Assembly (NCBI GenBank): GCA_022376515.1
Contig: WTXI01000030.1
Span: 124,001 to 188,000, forward strand
Source: Lactifluus volemus
Lineage: Eukaryota; Basidiomycota; Agaricomycetes; Russulales; Russulaceae
Direction: 5' to 3'
Length of the DNA: 64,000 nt
Positions 59,201 through 64,000 of this stretch are shown here, piece after piece (the first letter of the stretch is position 1; every line of letters begins with the position of its first letter). A model generated the notes under the pieces. That model was given only the letters and a program-made list of their open reading frames with translations. It had not been told where the DNA came from and ran no database searches. The position numbers were made by a program, and so were the translations under genes.

Positions 59201-61521
59201 AAGAATCCATGGTGAGGGGTTCGATCGCGGCCAAGAGCTGTCCCATGATAGATCGAAATAGTATCTGTGCTTCAACGGATTTGAAGTACTGATTGAGAAC
59301 TTCTTCGTACAAGCCATCTAACACGCCTTCTCCATCACGGCCTCTGGAGTGTCCCAACAGGCGTTGTACGCGCTTCTTCATACCAATGCCAAGACTGGCA
59401 GGGCCAGTTATGAACCCACACGCAACTGCAGCCCACTGGAAGAGGCCTTCTGATGCTTTGGCTAATTCGACACCATAGGCGTTGAACATGTCCGGATCGA
59501 GCACATTCCGAATATAAGTGCGAATATCTTCCTCCGTCTTTGCGGCCAGATTGGAATCATTCATGTAGAGCATGTCGATAGACGATGCTTTGGCGAACGC
59601 AGATTCGATACCATCCTCTGGCCTTGCCGTGATAAGGACACGGAATTCGGATGGGAGGTCGACGAGACGCTGAGAAAGAAATGTGTGTAGTCCAACTTTG
59701 CCGATTGAATCCCCGCTCTCATCCAATCCATCGACGACGATAAGAATCGGACCAGGGATTGCCAGGTCCTTGAGCGGTTCGAGAAGGAGAACTTCGAAAA
59801 GCGTGCGATAGTCTCGGGTACCACGAAGGGACGATTTATCCTTGATGGCCCTCCCAAGTGCGTGTTTGAATGCAGGATAGCGATCGGAGAGATCGCGGGC
59901 AAGTGTCGTGAAAAGTTGATAAGCTTCCTCTTTGGAACCCTCCTTCCGCAGAAAGGTAACGTAAGAGCCGAGACATTTGTCGTCGAATCGACGTGCGATT
60001 TCATGGGCTATCGAGGATTTCCCTGTGCCTGCCTGGCCGAGTAGGACGAGGCCACGATTAGATTTCGGATTCTGGATCCATTTGACAATATGATCCAAGA
60101 AATCTTCTCGTGTTCCCGGAAGACAGCGCTTCTGATCGCCAAATCGCCACCCTCCCTTGTAAGGTAATTCTCTGATTATTGAACCCAGTTCTGGGTGTTT
60201 CTTGTAAGACCGACAACTCAACTATGCTGTGACCGTCGCATTTACTCACCAGCTTCTAGCACGGCAACTTCAGTGGTCACTGCAGCACGAGCGAGGAAAC
60301 TGTCTCGTAGTCGGACAAGGTTGGTGCGGAATTGATCGATTTTAGCATCAACTTGTGGCCCTTGGCCGACCATATTCTTCAATACCCGCTTTCCTGCAAA
60401 GTATATTTATTAAAAATGAAAGATCAACGGAGAGCCGAAGACAACGTACCAACTTGCACATCCTCCGCATATGATTTTATAAACTTGGCAGATTCAGAGA
60501 CACACTCCAGCATCTCCTCGAGGAGTTTTGCTTGCCTAGAATCTGGCTTGATGCTTCTCAAAATGTCGGCTTCTTCCACAAACTCGAACGCATCTCGTAT
60601 GGTCTCGAGAAGGGCTTCGACATTCTCGTCACGCTGAACCAGCTGAAGCAAAGTCTTGCAGCAAGATGAAAAAAAGAGTAAATGCTCCGCAAGCCTGACA
60701 AGACAAGGAGACGCACCTCTGGAATCTTTGAGAGCAGACCCCATGCTAGACTTGCATAAGGGTTCAGCTGCAATGCGGAAGTTAGCTCGGCGAAGAATGA
60801 GCAAAAACAATATTGAGGTTACCCCTGCGATTGGAGTGACGGTATCCATGATCCGCTTGAGAATATTAACCGCACTTTTCCATGTATTTATTGTATTAAT
60901 AGCATTAATGGCTTCCTCGGCGTAACGCAGAGTACTAGTCGCATCGGCGGACATGGTGATTGATAGGGTAAGTGTGATGGCGACCTTCGTTGGAAGTGTA
61001 GTATTTCTATCAGGAGCGCCGAAAATGAGGTCAAGTTCTACACGTAGAACGCTCAGCCAGACGACTAAGAATTCCAATTGGAGAACTAGACGAACCCTGT
61101 CGAGGTTCACACACCATCGTCTGCTTTCCGACAAGGATGTCTTTCCCAATACTCTTTTTCGCATAGAGAGATACAGTGATGCGGGATAGTGGCCGTACAA
61201 CACTACAGGAGAAGCCTGATGTATCGGTGTAGAAAAATGCGATATTTTGCTTACAATGATTCGATGTCCTCGTTCCATTCCGCGCATTGCGCCACGCTCC
61301 GCACAGATCGCGACTGCCATGTCCTTTCCCCGTCGGTCACGGTAGTAAAAAATCGTCTTTCCTTTCCAAGGAGGGTACCGAGATGGGGGAGGTTGCACGC
61401 TCTAAGGACTGGAGAGAGAAAAAATACTTGGTGGCCATCAGGCGAGGTAATAAAGAACCATACCGGTCACTTGTAGTGGGTGCAGCTGTCGGGTTTCTAT
61501 CTGATGGCGACTGGTAGACAT
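56236..61521 (-). CDS. NLR-D: C2-NACHT-WD40 STAND protein
   Basis: The start is MSTSRHQIETRQLHPLQVT at 61521. C2-like part: LRACNLPHLGTLLGKERRFF and CAEWNEDIES. Helical part: SAVNILKRIMDTVTPIAG, LNPYASLAWGLLSKIPE and RSIKPDSRQAKLLEEMLE. NACHT exon (60221-58640): GQAGTGKSSIAHEIARRF, ILIVVDGLDESGDS and LITARPEDG; only about 30 of 531 residues differ from NLR-B by eye. WD exon: 14 repeats plus a degenerate one; many more differences from B fall here, mainly at the GHTxxV and xxxI/LASxSxD faces, and repeats 5 and 12 differ in length. Tail: DGWMCGEDKELLLWIP, FVYGSNWATVY. Intact throughout. Confidence 0.9.
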
Positions 61522-62080
61522 AGGGTGTCAATGCAGATGAGCGATGGGTGAGGGAAGTACTTAGTACTCTAAGGCAACTGTCATAGGCGCTTCCGAGTCC
61601 TCAAGCCAATCAGGGACACGTTCCTGATCGATTGCCGCCTGTCTCCTCGTTTTGGGGTGTAATTATTCATCCTTAAGTAAGCCCAGCCACAAGCTTAAAG
61701 TCGAAAACAATACTTTCTTCATCTGATTTTAGCAGAGGCTTGTACAATAATGGTAACAAACTACACAAGATATTACGGTAAGAAGCAATCAAAGAGGGCC
61801 GCTGAATCGTTTGCTGAGTCGATTACATCTTTGAATTGGAAATCGCGAGAAAAGGACGTCGGCATTGGGGGTAGGGAGGAATGGGGGGGGGGGGGGGGGG
61901 GGTTGCTACTGTCCAGCCAAGGAAAAGTGATCGGTGTTTGTGGAGGCAACGGCGTCTGCGATAAGAAAAAAAATGGATCATAAGAATAACATATGCACTT
62001 TGCCTCCCCGACGTAGCACGCCGGGGAGGATAACAAGACAAACAGTATGATAAAAGTGGGGAAACAGAAGAGAAAGGTCG
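61522..62080. other. Duplicated 5' flank of NLR-D
   Basis: Matches the flank of NLR-B but lacks its 316-base insert. Contains the G20 run. No gene is seen. Confidence 0.6.
61883..61902. repeat. G20 homopolymer
   Basis: Twenty G in a row inside a G-rich tract. The matching tract near 40105-40140 in the other copy has no run longer than about six G, so this run grew after duplication or is an assembly artefact. Confidence 0.9.
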
Positions 62081-63061
62081 TCATCTACGAGTTGAGCGAG
62101 TGTACCTCCGAGTCGACGCTTCAAATCGCGCCCGTACGTCTGCGTACCCGGCACGATCCACACGGTGCACATAAAACTTGACTGCGACAGACGCCCAAGA
62201 AACGTCGACGTCCATCGAGTGATAGTCGTGCGCAGAAAAGTCTAAAATCGCGCTGATGTCGTTGCGTTCTGTCACCACTCGCCCACCGCCAACTACGAAG
62301 GGCTCGAGCGAGATCACAAGCGCGCCTTCTTTCAGGCCAAGGAACTTCGGTCGAATCGCTTCGTTCACTACCCACACCAAGCGCAACAGTCAGTTCTCCG
62401 AAATAAATGCGGGGGAGAAATAGGAAGAGACATACATGACTCGCCAAAGACTTTGTTGTTCACGAGAACGACATCGGCACAAGCCAGGAGTTCCATTCAC
62501 ATGTGCGCTACCGAGCATGTTGGCATGCTCGAGCTCCACGTCTCCCATGCGTACGCCCCACATTCGCGCCCGCATTATCATCTGCGCACGCTGCTCGCAC
62601 GCCATCTCTGTAAGCTTCTCCATCACTTCGACACCAAAAGCGGAACAGCCACTCTGCAGCGCGGCCTGCAGCACGACGTTGCCGACGCCGCTGCCCAGGT
62701 CGACTAGGAGCATGCCCGGCCGTGCCTGGGTGAGGGATAGCAATCGCGAGACAAGCGAAGGCATCAGCTCTCCATATACAGAATCAGAAAATGCTTGATA
62801 GTGATTGAGTTCGTGAGTGCGAGGGCCAACTGTACGTTGATATGTTTCCTCGACAATTCGCAAGGCAACAGCACGCGGAAGTCCAGTCCCACTAGCCAGC
62901 CACCGGCAGCACGGAACGCATTCGGTTGTGGCGGTGCAAACGCATCCGTCTCGCGCCTGCGATGAGAGACTTGAGGAGAGATGATCGGGAGCCCAGAAAC
63001 ACACCGCTGGCAGCAGATGACGTGAGATGTTTTGGATGTTTTTTTGGCCTTTACAGTACAT
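62081..63061 (-). pseudogene. DOT1: DOT1-like histone H3K79 methyltransferase, 5'-truncated and frameshifted
   Basis: The catalytic core reads ALRIVEETYQRTVGP, YQAFSDSVYGELMPSLVSRL and VDLGSGVGNVVLQAAL (the S-adenosylmethionine site), then FGVEVMEKLTEMACEQR and, in another frame, ELLACADVVLVNNKVFGES. An intron joins to LNEAIRPKFLGLKEGALVIS, ending near a stop at 62081. These are the Dot1 fold motifs. DOT1 methylates Lys79 of histone H3. Two faults are seen: the frame changes near 62490, between motif I and VLVNN; and the sequence upstream of about 62945, including the first codons of the longest frame, is NLR flank repeat rather than DOT1. The usual N-terminal part of fungal Dot1 is therefore missing here. 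Either a partial copy was placed here or the true gene was cut by NLR-E arrival. Confidence 0.75.
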
Positions 63062-63155
63062 GGACTGCCACTAGATTCACTAACAATGGAACAATAGTCC
63101 GGTGACTAAACAGGAATCTATCGAGAACAAAAAAAAACATCGCAAATAACTTATT
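62945..63155. repeat. NLR 3' flank repeat, copy next to NLR-E
   Basis: Partner of 56030-56235. It borders and partly underlies the 5' end of the truncated DOT1 frame. Confidence 0.75.
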
Positions 63156-64000
63156 CTAATTCGACCGATCGTGATTATAAACTGTAGCCCAATTCGATCC
63201 GTACACAAAGTTTGCCAAGTCAAGCCAAGTTTCGTGCTTGCCTCCAATCCAAAGAGTGTTAGCTCTCTGAAAAGAAGACTGGTGATGGAGAGGAATCCAC
63301 AAAAGAAGTTCGTTGTCTTCCCCACGCATCCAACCATCACCATTGATCGAAAACTTGTTCATAAAATCGACCTTCTCGATTTCTCCTGTTTTCACTTTCT
63401 CCACATGAACCATGGGATCTCGCGAGGCCGAGGTGACGGGCTGCCTATCCTGCGAGAAGGCAACAGAGTCGATCGACTTGTATCCAACTGTTCGCTCTCC
63501 TGCTCCAACATCCCACACGCGAACCGTGCAATCACTTGAAGCCGTGGCAATGCGCGTCCCATCCGGGGAGAACGCCACAGAGTTGAGGGCGTTCCTATGC
63601 CCAATAAATGGGCCCGCAACGACCTCTCCTGTTGAAGCGTCCCACACACGAACCATGCAATCGTGCGAGGCCGACGCGATGTGTTTCCCGTCTGGCGAGA
63701 ATGCAACAGAGCTGACGGCATCGGCATGTCCAGTAAATGGGCCCGCTGCAAGATTCCCTGTTGTGACGTCCCACACGCGAATCGTATGATCTCCCAAGGC
63801 CGAAGCAATGCGCTGCCCATCTGGTGAAAATGAAACAGAACAGCTTAAGGATAAATCCGTTTGTCCCGTAAATGGGCCTGCTATGACCTCGCCTGTTGCA
63901 GCATCCCACACGCGGCACGTGGCATCTAGCGAAGCCGAAGCAATTCGCTGCCCGTCTGGTGAGAATGCAATACGCCAGACCGCATCGGAGTGTCCAGAAA
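63156..64000 (-). CDS. NLR-E: C2-NACHT-WD40 family protein, C-terminal part only
   Basis: The gene runs off the right edge. What is visible is the last four WD repeats, a degenerate one, and the tail DGWMRGEDNELLLWIP, HHQSSFQRANTLWIGG, FVYGSNWATVY, stop at 63156. It matches the same part of NLR-B at about 96 percent of residues by eye, more than NLR-D does. The frame is open to the window end. The NACHT and N-terminal parts are presumed to lie beyond 64000. Confidence 0.88.
   Translation of the reverse strand, partial: SGHSDAVWRIAFSPDGQRIASASLDATCRVWDAATGEVIAGPFTGQTDLSLSCSVSFSPDGQRIASALGDHTIRVWDVTTGNLAAGPFTGHADAVSSVAFSPDGKHIASASHDCMVRVWDASTGEVVAGPFIGHRNALNSVAFSPDGTRIATASSDCTVRVWDVGAGERTVGYKSIDSVAFSQDRQPVTSASRDPMVHVEKVKTGEIEKVDFMNKFSINGDGWMRGEDNELLLWIPLHHQSSFQRANTLWIGGKHETWLDLANFVYGSNWATVYNHDRSN

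Larger units (their letters stand above)
56170..62040. repeat. Segmental duplication unit, copy 2 (NLR-D and flanks)
   Basis: Partner of 34130-40250. The upstream flank 61610-62040 matches 39870-40250 with substitutions and length changes in the G-rich tract. Confidence 0.75.

Noticed and set aside
63001..63061. Start codon at 63061 as the true N-terminus of DOT1
   Set aside because: This stretch is also present next to NLR-D at 56090-56160 where there is no DOT1, so it is flank repeat and not original DOT1 sequence.

Overview
The window is nuclear DNA of a filamentous basidiomycete. The genes are dense on both strands and are split by many short introns, mostly 45-70 bases with GT-AG ends. 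Housekeeping proteins read as Agaricomycete orthologues, and much of the window is an array of fungal NLR genes (NACHT plus WD40). The style fits Agaricomycetes and perhaps the Rhizoctonia/Ceratobasidium group; that placement is an inference, because no rRNA or marker gene is present.

Left part, 1-26 kb: conserved single-copy genes. In order these are the 3' part of INO80-complex actin-related protein ARP5 (+), a very long TRANK1-like superfamily 1 helicase (+), a gene-poor stretch at 12.3-15.8 kb, Mediator subunit MED21 (-), replication factor RTF2 (+), phosphatidylserine decarboxylase (+), a ChaC glutathione cyclotransferase (+), a CNNM/MAM3 transporter-like protein (-), the tRNA m5U54 methyltransferase TRM2 (+), and an intron-containing tRNA-Glu(CTC).

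Right part, 26-64 kb: an NLR array. Four complete genes (A 26310-31575, B 34183-39479, C 43594-49064, D 56236-61521) and one cut by the window end (E, from 63156) all lie on the minus strand. A broken remnant lies between A and B. Each complete gene encodes an N-terminal C2-like domain, a helical region, a NACHT NTPase, 14 WD40 repeats in one exon plus one degenerate repeat, and a conserved C-terminal tail. They fall into two subfamilies, A/C and B/D/E, interleaved along the array. B and D also share their upstream and downstream flanks, so the unit that duplicated is about 6 kb.

Several genes are wedged between the NLRs: a branched-chain aminotransferase (+), an orphan reading frame (-), a coiled-coil gene and a serine/proline-rich region (+), an F-box gene (-), and a 5'-truncated DOT1-like histone methyltransferase (-). 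Three of these (coiled-coil, F-box, DOT1), and the TRANK1-like helicase on the left, carry apparent single-base frameshifts. The other conserved genes and the four complete NLRs read cleanly. This could be real decay or uneven assembly error. The working picture is a conserved block next to a fast-changing self/non-self recognition (NLR) locus that grows by tandem duplication and collects gene fragments.
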